Positions 1 to 8,181 are shown, numbered from the stretch's first letter. The stretch is DNA of 15,083 bases from an uncultured Clostridia bacterium (GCA_947589335.1 CANPZH010000021.1:1-15083); one strand, 5' to 3'. Numbers and translations are program-made. Notes: generated by a model not told the origin, from the sequence alone.

Positions 1-2100
1 GCCCGTGGGCATATCCCAGCTCATGAATTTGCAGGCGGGATAGCCGCTGCAGCCGTAGTAGGGCTTCCCCGTGCGCGAGAACAGCCGCTTCGTCGGCTTG
101 CCGCAGTCGGGGCAGACCCCTTCGTAGACCGTCTCCTTCTTCTCGGGCTCCTCGAAGGGCAGCGTCGACTTGCAGGAGGGATAGTTGGGGCAGGCGAGGA
201 ATTTGCCGTACCGCCCCGTCTTGACGGTCATCATGGCGCCGCACTTGGGGCAGGGGATCTCGCTCACCTCGGCTTGCCCCTCGCTGATGATGTTCGAGCA
301 TGCGGGATAGCCCGTGCATGCGAGATATTTGCCGTATTTTCCGTTCTTGCGCACCATCGGGCGGCCGCACTTTTCGCAGAGGATGTCCGTGAGTTCGTCT
401 CCGTCCGTGCCCGCAAAGCGGAGCTTCTCCTCGAAGGGGGGATAGAAATCGGCGATGATGGTATGCCAGTCCTTGCCGCCCTCCTCGATCTCGTCGAGCT
501 TCTCCTCCATGCCGGCGGTGAAGCCGACGTCCATGACGTCGGTGAAGTATTTCACGAGCATGTCGGTGATCCGGTAGGCGACGTCGGTGGGCACCATGTA
601 CTTGCCCTCCTTCGTCACGTATTTGCGCTTGCCGAGCACCGAGATGATGGAGGCATACGTCGAGGGACGGCCGATGCCCTTATCTTCCATCGCCTTGACG
701 AGGGAGGCGTCGGTATAGCGCACGGGGGGCTTGGTGAACTTTCTGTCCGCCTTGATCCCGAGGCAGTCGAGCCCGTCGCCCTCCTTGAGCGGGGGCAGGA
801 GCTTGCCGCTCGGCTCCTCCTCGTCCTCCCGCCGCACCTCGGCGTACACGGCGGTGAAGCCTGCAAACCGCAGCGCTTTTCCGACCGCCTTGAGGGTATA
901 TCCGCTGTTCTCGATCTCGATCTGCATGGCGTCGTAGACCGCCTCCGCCATCTGCGAGGCGATGAACCGCTCATAGATGAGTTTATAAACGTTGTAATGC
1001 TTGCGGTCGAGCATCTTCTTCGCGCGCTCGGGCGTGAGGGTCACGTCGATGGGACGGATCGCCTCATGCGCGTCCTGCGCGCCCTTCTTGGAGGCGTAAA
1101 TGTTGGGCTTTGCGGGGCAGTAATCCTTCCCGTAGACCTCTGCGATGTATCCGAGAGCGGCCGCCTGCGCGTCCTCGGAGATGCGGGTGGAGTCGGTACG
1201 GATATAGGTGACGAAGGCGATGTGTCCCTCGGATTCGACGTCGATGCCCTCATAGAGGTGCTGCGCCATGAGCATGGTCTCGGGCGCGGTCATGCCGAGC
1301 TTGTTGGAGGCGTCCTGCTGCAGGGTGCTCGTCGTAAAGGGCGCGGGCGCGTGGGACTTTGCGACCGTCTTCTTGACGGAAGAGATCGTGTACTTCCCGC
1401 TGCCGAGCGCGGCGAGCGCCTCGTCCGCCTGCTCCTTGTTGCCGATCTTCAGCTTCTTCCCGCCCCTCTTCTCCACGGCGGCCTTAAAGGAGGAGAACTT
1501 CTTCTCTTTGTCCTGAAGGTCGGCGGCGATCGTCCAATATTCCTCGGGCTTGAACGCCCGGATCTCGCGCTCGCGGTCCACGACGAGGCGGAGCGCGACG
1601 GACTGCACCCTCCCCGCAGAGAGCCCGTTCTGGATCTTGTTGTTGAGCAGCGGAGAGAGTTTATAGCCGACGAGACGGTCGAGCACTCTGCGCGCCTGCT
1701 GGGCGTCCACGAGATTGTAGTCGATCTTCCGGGGGTGTTCGAGCGCACGCTCGACCGCCTTCGGGGAGATCTCGTTGAACTCGATGCGGTTCTTCTTCTC
1801 CGCGTCGAGGTTCAGAACGGTCTGCAAATGCCAGGAGATCGCCTCGCCTTCGCGGTCGGGGTCGGTCGCCAGATACACTTTATCGGCCTTCTTCGCCTCC
1901 TCCAAAAGACGGCGGATCGTCTCCTCCTTCCCGGGGGAGTTCACATACTGCGGTTCGTAGTTGTTGGCGACGGAGACACCGAGCTTCTTCTGCGGGAGAT
2001 CCCGGATATGCCCGCCCGAGGCGTCTACACGGTACTTCCCCTTGAGATATTTCGAGATGGTCTTCGCCTTGCTCGGCGACTCAACGATGATCAGATCCAT
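1..2100 (-). CDS. topA: DNA topoisomerase I, type IA (3' end beyond window)
   Basis: Type IA topoisomerase that relaxes negatively supercoiled DNA by transient single-strand cleavage through a 5'-phosphotyrosine. The 700 codons visible begin MDLIIVESPSKAKTI, the classic TopA start. The Toprim domain shows E7 and the DPDREGE acidic cluster (D80, D82, E84). The catalytic tyrosine is Y299 in the motif TYIRTDS. The segment GIGRPSTYASI lies further on. Three C-terminal four-cysteine zinc ribbons follow: C575/C578/C595/C601, C617/C620/C637/C643 and C663/C666/C684/C690. The third ribbon is complete and the frame runs open to base 1, so only a short C-terminal tail is likely missing. The gene is the last visible member of comM-dprA-topA, 36 bp after dprA, with no terminator or promoter seen between them. 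The dprA-topA order is common in Bacillota. Identification is firm. Confidence 0.97.
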   Translation of the reverse strand, partial: MDLIIVESPSKAKTISKYLKGKYRVDASGGHIRDLPQKKLGVSVANNYEPQYVNSPGKEETIRRLLEEAKKADKVYLATDPDREGEAISWHLQTVLNLDAEKKNRIEFNEISPKAVERALEHPRKIDYNLVDAQQARRVLDRLVGYKLSPLLNNKIQNGLSAGRVQSVALRLVVDREREIRAFKPEEYWTIAADLQDKEKKFSSFKAAVEKRGGKKLKIGNKEQADEALAALGSGKYTISSVKKTVAKSHAPAPFTTSTLQQDASNKLGMTAPETMLMAQHLYEGIDVESEGHIAFVTYIRTDSTRISEDAQAAALGYIAEVYGKDYCPAKPNIYASKKGAQDAHEAIRPIDVTLTPERAKKMLDRKHYNVYKLIYERFIASQMAEAVYDAMQIEIENSGYTLKAVGKALRFAGFTAVYAEVRREDEEEPSGKLLPPLKEGDGLDCLGIKADRKFTKPPVRYTDASLVKAMEDKGIGRPSTYASIISVLGKRKYVTKEGKYMVPTDVAYRITDMLVKYFTDVMDVGFTAGMEEKLDEIEEGGKDWHTIIADFYPPFEEKLRFAGTDGDELTDILCEKCGRPMVRKNGKYGKYLACTGYPACSNIISEGQAEVSEIPCPKCGAMMTVKTGRYGKFLACPNYPSCKSTLPFEEPEKKETVYEGVCPDCGKPTKRLFSRTGKPYYGCSGYPACKFMSWDMPTG

Positions 2101-2136
2101 AATTCCCTCGCATGCCGCAAACCGGCGGCAGATTCT

Positions 2137-3216
2137 TTATACAATGGCATAGCGGTTCCCGCCCGATTTCGCGGCGAGCCCCTTCAGCTCCAGGGAGGAG
2201 AGGATCGCGGCGACTTCGAATGCGGGCTTCCCGAGTTTTTCCGCCAGGACGGCCGCATGCAGCTCGCCCTCCTGTCTGAGGACGGAGAGCGCCTGCGCTT
2301 CGTCCTCCGTGAGCCCTTCCGGGGCGGCGGACGGCGCCTCTTTCCCGTACGCCGCGAGGATGTCCTCCGCGCCCGAGACGAGACAGGCTCCCGCCTTGAT
2401 GAGATTGTTGCAGCCGACGCCCTGCACGATCCCGGGGTTATAGGGGATCGCAAAGACGTCTCTCCCGTATTGGAGCGCCTTGCCCGCGGTGATGAGCGTG
2501 CCGCTCTTTTCGCCCGCGGAGAGGACGAGCGTTCCCACGGAAAGCCCCGCTAAAATGCGGTTCCGCGCCTGAAATGCGCCCGGGCGCACCTTCTCCGCGA
2601 AGGGACGTTCGGAGAGGAGCAGACCCTTTTTCGCGATCTCCCGCTTGATCTCCGTGTGGTCGGCGGGATAGCATTCGTCGAGGCCGCACGGGAGCACGCT
2701 GACGAGGTTTCCGCTCCCGAGCGCGCCGCGGACTGCGGCAAGGTCGCCGCCCTCCGCGAGCCCCGTCACGATGACAAATTCCCGCGAGAGCGCCTCCGAG
2801 AGCGCCGTTCCGAGCTTGAATGCCCAGGAAGGGGTCGTGCGGGAGCCGACGATGCAGAACATCTGCCGCTTCAGCAGTTCCCGCCTCCCCTGTCCGAAGA
2901 GGACGAGAGGCGGATCGGCATAGACGAGCGGCTCCGGAAAATCGGCGGAGACGGCGGTCACGGCAAAGTAGCCGCAGCGCTCCATGTGGGCGAGCGCTGC
3001 CGAGAGCTCCTCCTCTCTCGTCTGGCAGTTCCCCTCTTTATATAACCCATTCCGCTCTTTCTTTATCACGGGACCCGCAAATTTTTCGAACTCTCGGAAA
3101 AGTTTTACGGGATCGCCGTCTGCCGCGCGGAAGAGTGTGCAGCATTCGCGGACTTCGAGCCCCGAACAGGCGCAGAGCCAGATGAGGGCGCGCTCCTCTT
3201 CGGTATATGCCGTCAT
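2137..3216 (-). CDS. dprA: DNA-processing protein DprA (Smf)
   Basis: DprA binds incoming single-stranded DNA in the cytoplasm and loads RecA on it during natural transformation; it is also widespread in species not known to be competent. The 359-residue protein has an N-terminal helical (SAM-like) region of about 70 residues. The Rossmann-like DprA fold follows, with IVGSR (122-126), VTGLAEGGDLAAVRGAL (150-166), FQARNRILAGLS (215-226), SGTLITAGKAL (238-248) and GRDVFAIP (251-258). A C-terminal winged-helix domain spans about 295-359. The start is chosen for the GGAG site just upstream and because the ATG overlaps the comM stop as ATGA, implying translational coupling. A longer in-frame reading upstream overlaps comM and is not credible. 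One oddity is the usual GxAxGID loop, here GLAEGGD, so the Ile position is Gly. Confidence 0.96.
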   Translation of the reverse strand: MTAYTEEERALIWLCACSGLEVRECCTLFRAADGDPVKLFREFEKFAGPVIKKERNGLYKEGNCQTREEELSAALAHMERCGYFAVTAVSADFPEPLVYADPPLVLFGQGRRELLKRQMFCIVGSRTTPSWAFKLGTALSEALSREFVIVTGLAEGGDLAAVRGALGSGNLVSVLPCGLDECYPADHTEIKREIAKKGLLLSERPFAEKVRPGAFQARNRILAGLSVGTLVLSAGEKSGTLITAGKALQYGRDVFAIPYNPGIVQGVGCNNLIKAGACLVSGAEDILAAYGKEAPSAAPEGLTEDEAQALSVLRQEGELHAAVLAEKLGKPAFEVAAILSSLELKGLAAKSGGNRYAIV

Positions 3217-4733
3217 AATTTCTCCTGCAGACGGTAGCTGACCGCTTCGAACACATGCTTCGGCAGGATGTTTTCGCTCATATCGAGGTCGGCGATCGTG
3301 CGGGAGACCTTGATGATGCGCGCCCGCGCACGTGCCGAGAGATGCATCCGTTCGAAGGCGTCGCGGAGGATCTTCTCGCTCTCGCGGGACAGGGTGCAGA
3401 ATTCCCCGATCTCGCGCTCGCCCATCGCGGCGTTCACAGAGAGCCCGCTGCCCGCAAAGCGCGTGCGCTGGATCCGCCGCGCTTCGTTGACGCGCTCCTT
3501 GACCGCCGCGGAGTCCTCCCCGGCGGAGGAGGCGGTGAGATCGTCGTAGGAGATGTTGTCGACCTCGACCTGCAGGTCGATCCTGTCGAGCAGAGGTCCA
3601 GAGACCTTCTTGCGGTAGTTGCGGATCTCCGAAGGGGTGCAGGTGCAGACGAGATTGGCGGACCCGTAGTTGCCGCAGGGGCAGGGATTCATGCTCGCGC
3701 AGAGCATGAACCGTGCGGGATAGGTGTATGTACCGCCCGCGCGGGAGACGGTGATCTTGCCGTCTTCGAGGGGCTGGCGGAGCGCTTCGAGCGTGGAGCG
3801 CTTGTATTCGGGGAGCTCGTCGAGGAAGAGGACGCCGCCGTGGGCGAGAGAGATCTCGCCGGGGTGGACGACCCTGTTCCCGCCGCCGCACATGGAGACG
3901 GTCGTCGCCGTGTGGTGCGGGGTGCGGAAGGGACGCTCGGTGACGATCCCCTCTTCGTCGAGGATCCCCGCGACGGAGTGGATCTTCGTGATCTCGAGCG
4001 CCTCGTCGAAGGAGAGGTCGGGCATGATCGTCGGCAGACACCGCGCGAGCATCGTCTTGCCCGTACCGGGCGGCCCGACCATGAGCAGGTTGTGTCCGCC
4101 GGCGACCGCGACTTCGAGCGCGCGGCGGGCGATGGGCTGACCCTTGACAAACTTCAGATCGGCGGAATACTTGATCCCGGAAGCGGCGGCATATTCCACC
4201 ATCTCGAGCGGGGCGATCTCCTCCGCGCCGACGAGATGGGAGACCACCGCGGAGAGAGACTCCGCCGGATAGATCTCCGCCCCGCCCAAAAAGCGGGCTT
4301 CCTTGGCGTTGGCGGCGGGGATCACGAACCGCGTGAACCCGTGTGCCTTCGCCGAGATCAGAATGGGGAGCAGGCCCGCAATGGGCCTCAGATCCCCGTT
4401 CAGTGCGAGCTCGCCCAAAAAGACCGTGTCCGAGATGTCCGCCCCGATGAGCTGTTCGCTCGCCTTCAGAAGGCTGACGGCGATCGCCAGATCAAAGGAC
4501 GCGCCCTCCTTCTTGATGTCAGCGGGCGCGAAATTGACGGTGATCTTGTTCATGGGAAACAGAAGCCCGCTGTTTTTCAGCGCGGAACGCACGCGTTCCT
4601 TGGACTCCTTGACGGCAGTATCGGGCAGCCCCACCATCTCATAGGCGGGAACGCCGCGGTTGACGTCCGTCTCGACCTCGACGGGGACCCCTTCGAGGCC
4701 GATCAGCGCATAGCAGATGACTTTTGCGATCAT
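3213..4733 (-). CDS. comM: YifB/ComM family Mg-chelatase-like AAA+ ATPase
   Basis: 506-residue protein of the YifB/ComM family, related to Mg-chelatase subunit I. In Gram-negative competent species ComM is a hexameric helicase that promotes branch migration during integration of transforming DNA; in Bacillota the role is less studied. The N-terminal Lon-protease-like ChlI domain covers about 20-140 (LPDTAVKESKERVRSAL and NFAPADIKKEG are typical). The AAA+ core has Walker A GPPGTGKT (220-227), Walker B VLFLDE (301-306) and the family's cysteine motif MNPCPCGNYG with C351, C353, C363 and C365. A C-terminal Mg-chelatase helical domain ends with YRLQEKL. The start MIAKV matches family N-termini and has a GGGGG ribosome site. 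The stop overlaps the dprA start by 4 bp. No obvious sigma-A promoter was seen in the 115-bp gap upstream, so the operon promoter is unknown. Confidence 0.95.
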   Translation of the reverse strand: MIAKVICYALIGLEGVPVEVETDVNRGVPAYEMVGLPDTAVKESKERVRSALKNSGLLFPMNKITVNFAPADIKKEGASFDLAIAVSLLKASEQLIGADISDTVFLGELALNGDLRPIAGLLPILISAKAHGFTRFVIPAANAKEARFLGGAEIYPAESLSAVVSHLVGAEEIAPLEMVEYAAASGIKYSADLKFVKGQPIARRALEVAVAGGHNLLMVGPPGTGKTMLARCLPTIMPDLSFDEALEITKIHSVAGILDEEGIVTERPFRTPHHTATTVSMCGGGNRVVHPGEISLAHGGVLFLDELPEYKRSTLEALRQPLEDGKITVSRAGGTYTYPARFMLCASMNPCPCGNYGSANLVCTCTPSEIRNYRKKVSGPLLDRIDLQVEVDNISYDDLTASSAGEDSAAVKERVNEARRIQRTRFAGSGLSVNAAMGEREIGEFCTLSRESEKILRDAFERMHLSARARARIIKVSRTIADLDMSENILPKHVFEAVSYRLQEKL

Positions 4734-4737
4734 AATA

Positions 4738-4760
4738 CACCCCCATATTTTCCACGGGGG
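4738..4760 (-). promoter_or_regulatory. comM ribosome site inside a possible hairpin
   Basis: The G-run that must serve as the comM ribosome binding site (4740-4744) can pair with a C-run at 4756-4760 in the mRNA. This leaves an 11-nt A-rich loop and a 5-bp G-C stem that would hide the site. Short and possibly fortuitous in GC-rich DNA. The rest of the 4734-4848 gap holds only a small CGCGC/GCGCG hairpin at about 4797-4810 and no clear terminator. Confidence 0.3.
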
Positions 4761-4848
4761 AGCCTTAACGGGCGCTGCGGCCCCCCCGCCGTCACGCGCA
4801 AATGCGCGACCGTTCCGGTTTACATGAGCCCGCGGACGGGGCGGAAAC

Positions 4849-6861
4849 TTACAGCAGTCCCGCCATGAATCCCGCCGTCGGGACGGAGAAAATGAAGACG
4901 AAGAACAGCGCGAACAGCGCCGCCGCGACGCCGAGCCATACCCATTTGAGGATCTTCATCGCCGCGCCGAATTTTCCCTCCTCCGTCTCCGCCGCGCAGA
5001 CGGCGTCGCCCGCGAACGCGAACAGGAAGAGAGCGGCAAGGAACAAGAATCCGACCCCGCCCTGGCCGAAGGAGGCAGTGACGAGGGTGAGCATGATCCC
5101 CACAAGCAGGATGAGTGTCTTTACGAATCCGTCCGTGAACGCGCCGTCCTTCCCCGTACGTGCGAGCCGCGCGATCGCGTATCCCGCGCCGAAGACGCCC
5201 GCGAGAATGCCCGCGATCGGGATGAGGAGCCCCGCCGCCGTGACGCCGTAGACGGAGCCCGAGCCGCGGAACAGGACGTAGAACAGAGACCATGCGGACT
5301 GCGTGACCGCGGGATTCACCCCGGCGTATCCGCCCGCAAACGCCTTCCAGACGAAGTAGAAGATGTTGTTGTATTCGGGATAGAGCTTCACATAGGTGAA
5401 GTAGAGCGGCAATGCGGAGAGCACGCCGATCAGGAATGCGCCGAGCACGAAGAGAGATACGAACAGCGCGACGGAGACGGAGATCCTGAAGCGATAGTCG
5501 GAGAGGATCTTCGCGATCTTCTTCCTGCCCTCGTGTGCGGGCGGGATGGGCTCCCCGTTCTCATCTGTCGCGGCGGGCGCCGCCTCTTCGGCCGCCTCTT
5601 CGGCCTCCGCTTCCCCGATCGCCGCGTCGAGTTCTGCCCTGCGGGCCTTGACGATCTTAATAACTCCCGCCGCGAACAGTGCCGCGACGCCTGCGGCCGG
5701 AATGAGATATGCGCCGTTGACGCAGATCGCCGCCGCCGCAAACAATCCCGCAAACAGCGCGGGCAGAGCGGAGACGAGGTTCGCCTTTTTCATGCCGTCC
5801 TCAAAGAAACGGTATGCGAAATAGAGGGATGCGGTCAGGAAGAACACGCCGATCATCAGCGGCGTCCCGAGGTGTCCGAGGCTGAGAGAGACCCCGCAGA
5901 GCGCATACAGGATCGCAAAGACAAGGCCCGCCTTGTCGCTCTTGAAGAGCCTGCGGACGAAGAGGAACCCGAGCACGAGCGTGCCGAAGGCGGCGAGGAA
6001 GGGCATGAAGCGAAGGGCAAAGGGGCTCATGCCGAACATCGTCGTCCCGAGCATGACGAGGTCGGTGCCGAAGGAATTATACACTCTCTCGAGGGTATAG
6101 ACGTCCTCCGATTCGTAGCGGTTCCCGCGGTAGGTCTCCGCGATGGTGAGCATGGTCGTCGCCTCCTCGTCGCCGAGGCGGAAGAAGGAGGACTGCGCCA
6201 CAGAGGGAAGGAACTGGCTGTCGAGAAGAGCGCCGGCCGCAAGGAGCGCGCTCGCCTCGCTCTCCCCCGCGTCCCGGTCATAGGGCAGGATGGAGGAGGA
6301 ATGGACGGACGCGCCGAGCACGACGGGATCACCCGTCCCCTCTTTGTCGTTGCCGACGAAGACGATCTCGTTGATCATCACGCTGTGGTCGAGCGCGGTG
6401 ATCTTATAGAAGGGATAGGTGCTCACGCGCCAGCCGTTCTCCGTCGCGATCGTGTACTTCACCCAGTTGAACTGTGCATGCTCCTCGGCTTTCTTGGAGT
6501 CTTCCCGCGCGTTCGCATAGAGATTCGCGACGATGACTTCCGCATACGTCGAATAAGCGCTCGACGCGGTGGTGCCGCGGGCGATGTGGAGCGTGACCGT
6601 CTCGCCGGGCTCGGCATAGACCGCGCCGACGTTGACGTAGATCTCTTTGACATACAGATCGCTGCCGGAGGGCTGGGTGACCTGCAGAACGACCGCGGGT
6701 TCTTTGCTGTCGTTCCCCTGCTGTGTGGAGAGGACGTAGGATTTCCCCGTGGAGCGCGCCGAACCGAGCGTCCCGAGCCCGACCGCCAGAAAGACGAGCG
6801 CGACGATCAGGAAGGTGCGCACGCAGGCGGGGATACGGGCCCAAACATGTTTCTTTTCCAT
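4849..6861 (-). CDS. Large membrane protein, divergent GT-C/PMT-like glycosyltransferase candidate
   Basis: 670-residue integral membrane protein. TM1 is at about 14-34. A long loop of about 240 residues (35-270), probably extracytoplasmic, contains a beta-rich, carbohydrate-binding-like stretch (about 55-170). Roughly ten hydrophobic segments follow from about residue 283, interrupted by an Ala/Glu-rich charged loop (about 405-455). The section YNSFGTDLVMLGTTMFGMSP followed by FALRFMPFLAAFGTLVLGFL aligns by eye with the HPPLG...FG..PFGWR region of PMT/ArnT-type GT-C glycosyltransferases. The HPPLG motif itself is replaced and no clear Asp-Glu catalytic pair is visible in the first loop. It may be a lipid-linked sugar transferase or an inactive relative. 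The gene has its own promoter and stands alone between rplS and comM. Coding status is strong; function is uncertain. Confidence 0.85.
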   Translation of the reverse strand: MEKKHVWARIPACVRTFLIVALVFLAVGLGTLGSARSTGKSYVLSTQQGNDSKEPAVVLQVTQPSGSDLYVKEIYVNVGAVYAEPGETVTLHIARGTTASSAYSTYAEVIVANLYANAREDSKKAEEHAQFNWVKYTIATENGWRVSTYPFYKITALDHSVMINEIVFVGNDKEGTGDPVVLGASVHSSSILPYDRDAGESEASALLAAGALLDSQFLPSVAQSSFFRLGDEEATTMLTIAETYRGNRYESEDVYTLERVYNSFGTDLVMLGTTMFGMSPFALRFMPFLAAFGTLVLGFLFVRRLFKSDKAGLVFAILYALCGVSLSLGHLGTPLMIGVFFLTASLYFAYRFFEDGMKKANLVSALPALFAGLFAAAAICVNGAYLIPAAGVAALFAAGVIKIVKARRAELDAAIGEAEAEEAAEEAAPAATDENGEPIPPAHEGRKKIAKILSDYRFRISVSVALFVSLFVLGAFLIGVLSALPLYFTYVKLYPEYNNIFYFVWKAFAGGYAGVNPAVTQSAWSLFYVLFRGSGSVYGVTAAGLLIPIAGILAGVFGAGYAIARLARTGKDGAFTDGFVKTLILLVGIMLTLVTASFGQGGVGFLFLAALFLFAFAGDAVCAAETEEGKFGAAMKILKWVWLGVAAALFALFFVFIFSVPTAGFMAGLL

Positions 6862-6894
6862 ACGATTTATTTTCCTTATTATATCGTTTTCTCT

Positions 6895-6923
6895 ATTCTA
6901 ACCGATACGCATAAAATTGTAAA
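6895..6923 (-). promoter_or_regulatory. Sigma-A promoter for the GT-C-like membrane protein
   Basis: On the minus strand a -35 TTTACA (6918-6923) and -10 TAGAAT (6895-6900) are separated by exactly 17 bp. Transcription would start near 6888, giving a leader of about 27 nt with an AAGGA ribosome site before the ATG at 6861. It lies just downstream of the rplS terminator, so the gene is separately transcribed. Confidence 0.7.
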
Positions 6924-6959
6924 CGATTTTTCGACGGTTTTTCGCAAAAAATTTCCGTG

Positions 6960-6996
6960 CGGGAAAAACGAAAACGGTCTGCATTTGCAGACCGTT
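6960..6996 (-). terminator. Intrinsic terminator of rplS
   Basis: An 11-bp stem (ACGGTCTGCA pairing with TGCAGACCGT, 6974-6995, plus one A-T pair) begins about 10 bases after the rplS stop. It is followed on the minus strand by a T-rich tail at 6960-6972 (TTTTCG then TTTTT). A T-run also occurs on the other side, so some bidirectional activity is possible. Confidence 0.9.
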
Positions 6997-7005
6997 GACG
7001 GTTTT

Positions 7006-7350
7006 TTACTTCAATTCCTTGATCTTGGCAGCCTTGCCGGTGCGCCCGCGCAGGTAGTAGAGCTTCGCCCTTCTGACCTTGCCCGCTCTCACGACCGTTA
7101 CATAGGCGACCTTGGGGGAATGCAGGGGGAAGCAGCGCTCGACGCCGACGCCGAAGGAGAGCCGCCTGACCGTGAAGGTTTCGCGGACTCCGCCGTGCTT
7201 CTTGGCGATGACGACGCCCTCGAAATTCTGGACTCTTTCCTTGCCGCCCTCGATGATCCTGTAGCCGACCTTGACGGTATCGCCGACGTTGAACTGCGGA
7301 ACGTTCTCTTTGAGCTCTTCCTGCTCGATCGCTTCGATGAGACCTTTCAT
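7006..7350 (-). CDS. rplS: 50S ribosomal protein L19
   Basis: L19 sits at the interface of the large and small ribosomal subunits. The 114-residue product has the usual family length and hallmarks: FNVGDTVKVGYRIIEGGKER, QNFEGVVIAKKHGG, ETFTVRRLSFGVGVER, FPLHSPKV and a basic C-terminus RRAKLYYLRGRTGKAAKIKE. A GGAGG site lies 7 nt upstream of the ATG. In many bacteria rplS follows rpsP-rimM-trmD; here it stands alone with its own consensus promoter, a leader of about 90 nt and a strong terminator, so it is monocistronic. Confidence 0.98.
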   Translation of the reverse strand: MKGLIEAIEQEELKENVPQFNVGDTVKVGYRIIEGGKERVQNFEGVVIAKKHGGVRETFTVRRLSFGVGVERCFPLHSPKVAYVTVVRAGKVRRAKLYYLRGRTGKAAKIKELK

Positions 7351-7401
7351 GGACTTTACCTCCGTTCTTTGAAAAGACGTTCGTTCCCGGTCTTGGTTTT
7401 A

Positions 7402-7415
7402 CCCGCCCATGCGGG
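7402..7415 (-). other. Leader hairpin in the rplS 5' UTR
   Basis: The leader between the predicted start site (about 7442) and the rplS ATG contains a CCCGC/GCGGG stem with a 4-nt loop, set inside weaker outer pairing of the CCGGGTC and GACCGGG type. Autoregulatory L19 leader RNAs are known in Bacillota, but the fold here was not matched to that family. Confidence 0.35.
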
Positions 7416-7449
7416 ACCCGGCAGAGGAACGCCCTAAAGCCACTTGACT

Positions 7450-7478
7450 ATTATAACCGCTCCCGTGCGAAAAATCAA
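7450..7478 (-). promoter_or_regulatory. Sigma-A promoter of rplS
   Basis: On the minus strand a -35 TTGATT (7473-7478) and a perfect -10 TATAAT (7450-7455) are separated by 17 bp. This suits a highly expressed ribosomal protein gene. Confidence 0.85.
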
Positions 7479-7488
7479 GCGCTTTTGT

Positions 7489-7556
7489 CCCTCCGCGATA
7501 ATTTTTTTCGGAAAAATTTTTTCGGAAAATTTTTCAAAATATCTGCCCGCGGAGGG
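7489..7556. repeat. Inverted repeat with AT-rich core between divergent promoters
   Basis: Nine-bp arms CCCTCCGCG (7489-7497) and CGCGGAGGG (7548-7556) enclose about 50 bp made of tandem T-run/CGG/A-run units (7499-7535). The element lies between the -35 box of rplS and the -35 box of the gene at 7624. It could be a protein-binding site, a bent-DNA activator or simply a low-complexity spacer. Confidence 0.6.
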
Positions 7557-7566
7557 CTTCAAATAG

Positions 7567-7594
7567 TTGACATCACCCCCCCCCATGATATAAT
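7567..7594 (+). promoter_or_regulatory. Consensus sigma-A promoter with a C9 tract in its spacer
   Basis: Perfect -35 TTGACA (7567-7572) and perfect -10 TATAAT (7589-7594) are 16 bp apart. The spacer contains nine consecutive C residues at 7576-7584. It drives the membrane protein gene starting at 7624; the predicted start site is near 7601 and a GGAGG ribosome site lies at 7614-7618. Confidence 0.85.
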
Positions 7595-7623
7595 TTAGAA
7601 AGTTTAACACTTCGGAGGTACAT

Positions 7624-8181
7624 ATGGAAACACAGTTGGCAAGAAACGAACAGCTCATCAAGACATGGCACTATTCGAACGTAAAGACGAAGAGAGGAGC
7701 CTTTTCCAGGGATACGGATGTCCGCGAACTGACGGTCACGAGCAAGCGGATCATCAGCAGCCAGACGAACAAGAACCACACCTCCGTCGATGAGATCTAT
7801 CTCAAAGACGTGAAGAATGTGAGCGGCAGCTACGGCAAGAAGGCGAACCTTTTGCTGCTCATCATCTTCATGTTCCTGGCGGTCGCGTCTTTGGTGGCAG
7901 CCATCGCGGCGCAGATCTACTATCTTCTGATCGGAACTGCCATCTTCGTCCTCGTCGGGATCCTGCTCTATGTGTTCAGCAAGCGGGCGGTCTTCACCCT
8001 GCACATCGACACATACAACGTTCAGAACAAGGCGCTCGACATCTCGATCGGGACCTTCTCCCGCCGGAAGGGACTGCGCGGGAACAAGTCCGCGAGAGTG
8101 ACCCGCATTTTGGTCGACTATGAGAGTTCGAAGGAGATCGTCAATACGCTCGGGGCAATCGTCCTCGAGAACCGGGAGTAA
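7624..8181 (+). CDS. Small two-helix membrane protein with PH-like segments, function unknown
   Basis: 185-residue protein. Residues 1-70 are soluble and contain RELTVTSKRIISS...VDEIYLKDVKNVSGSYG, a pattern seen in bacterial PH-like domains. Two transmembrane helices follow at about 74-95 and 99-118. A second soluble part (120-185) has beta-strand-like segments (AVFTLHIDT, ARVTRILVDY). Both soluble parts would be on the same, probably cytoplasmic, side. It is the only plus-strand gene in the first 13 kb and is monocistronic, with a consensus promoter, an ideal ribosome site and a very strong terminator. I do not recognise a specific family or substrate. Coding is well supported by the start context and the terminator right after the stop. 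Confidence 0.88.
   Translation: METQLARNEQLIKTWHYSNVKTKRGAFSRDTDVRELTVTSKRIISSQTNKNHTSVDEIYLKDVKNVSGSYGKKANLLLLIIFMFLAVASLVAAIAAQIYYLLIGTAIFVLVGILLYVFSKRAVFTLHIDTYNVQNKALDISIGTFSRRKGLRGNKSARVTRILVDYESSKEIVNTLGAIVLENRE

Noticed and set aside
274..2553. 759-codon plus-strand open frame and similar long plus-strand frames over dprA-comM, the GT-C-like gene, the VanW gene, the PHP genes and recF
   Set aside because: They are antisense shadows in GC-rich DNA. The minus-strand frames carry clear family motifs (TopA, ComM, DprA, RecF and others), and the shadows have low-complexity Arg/Gly/Asp-rich sequences.
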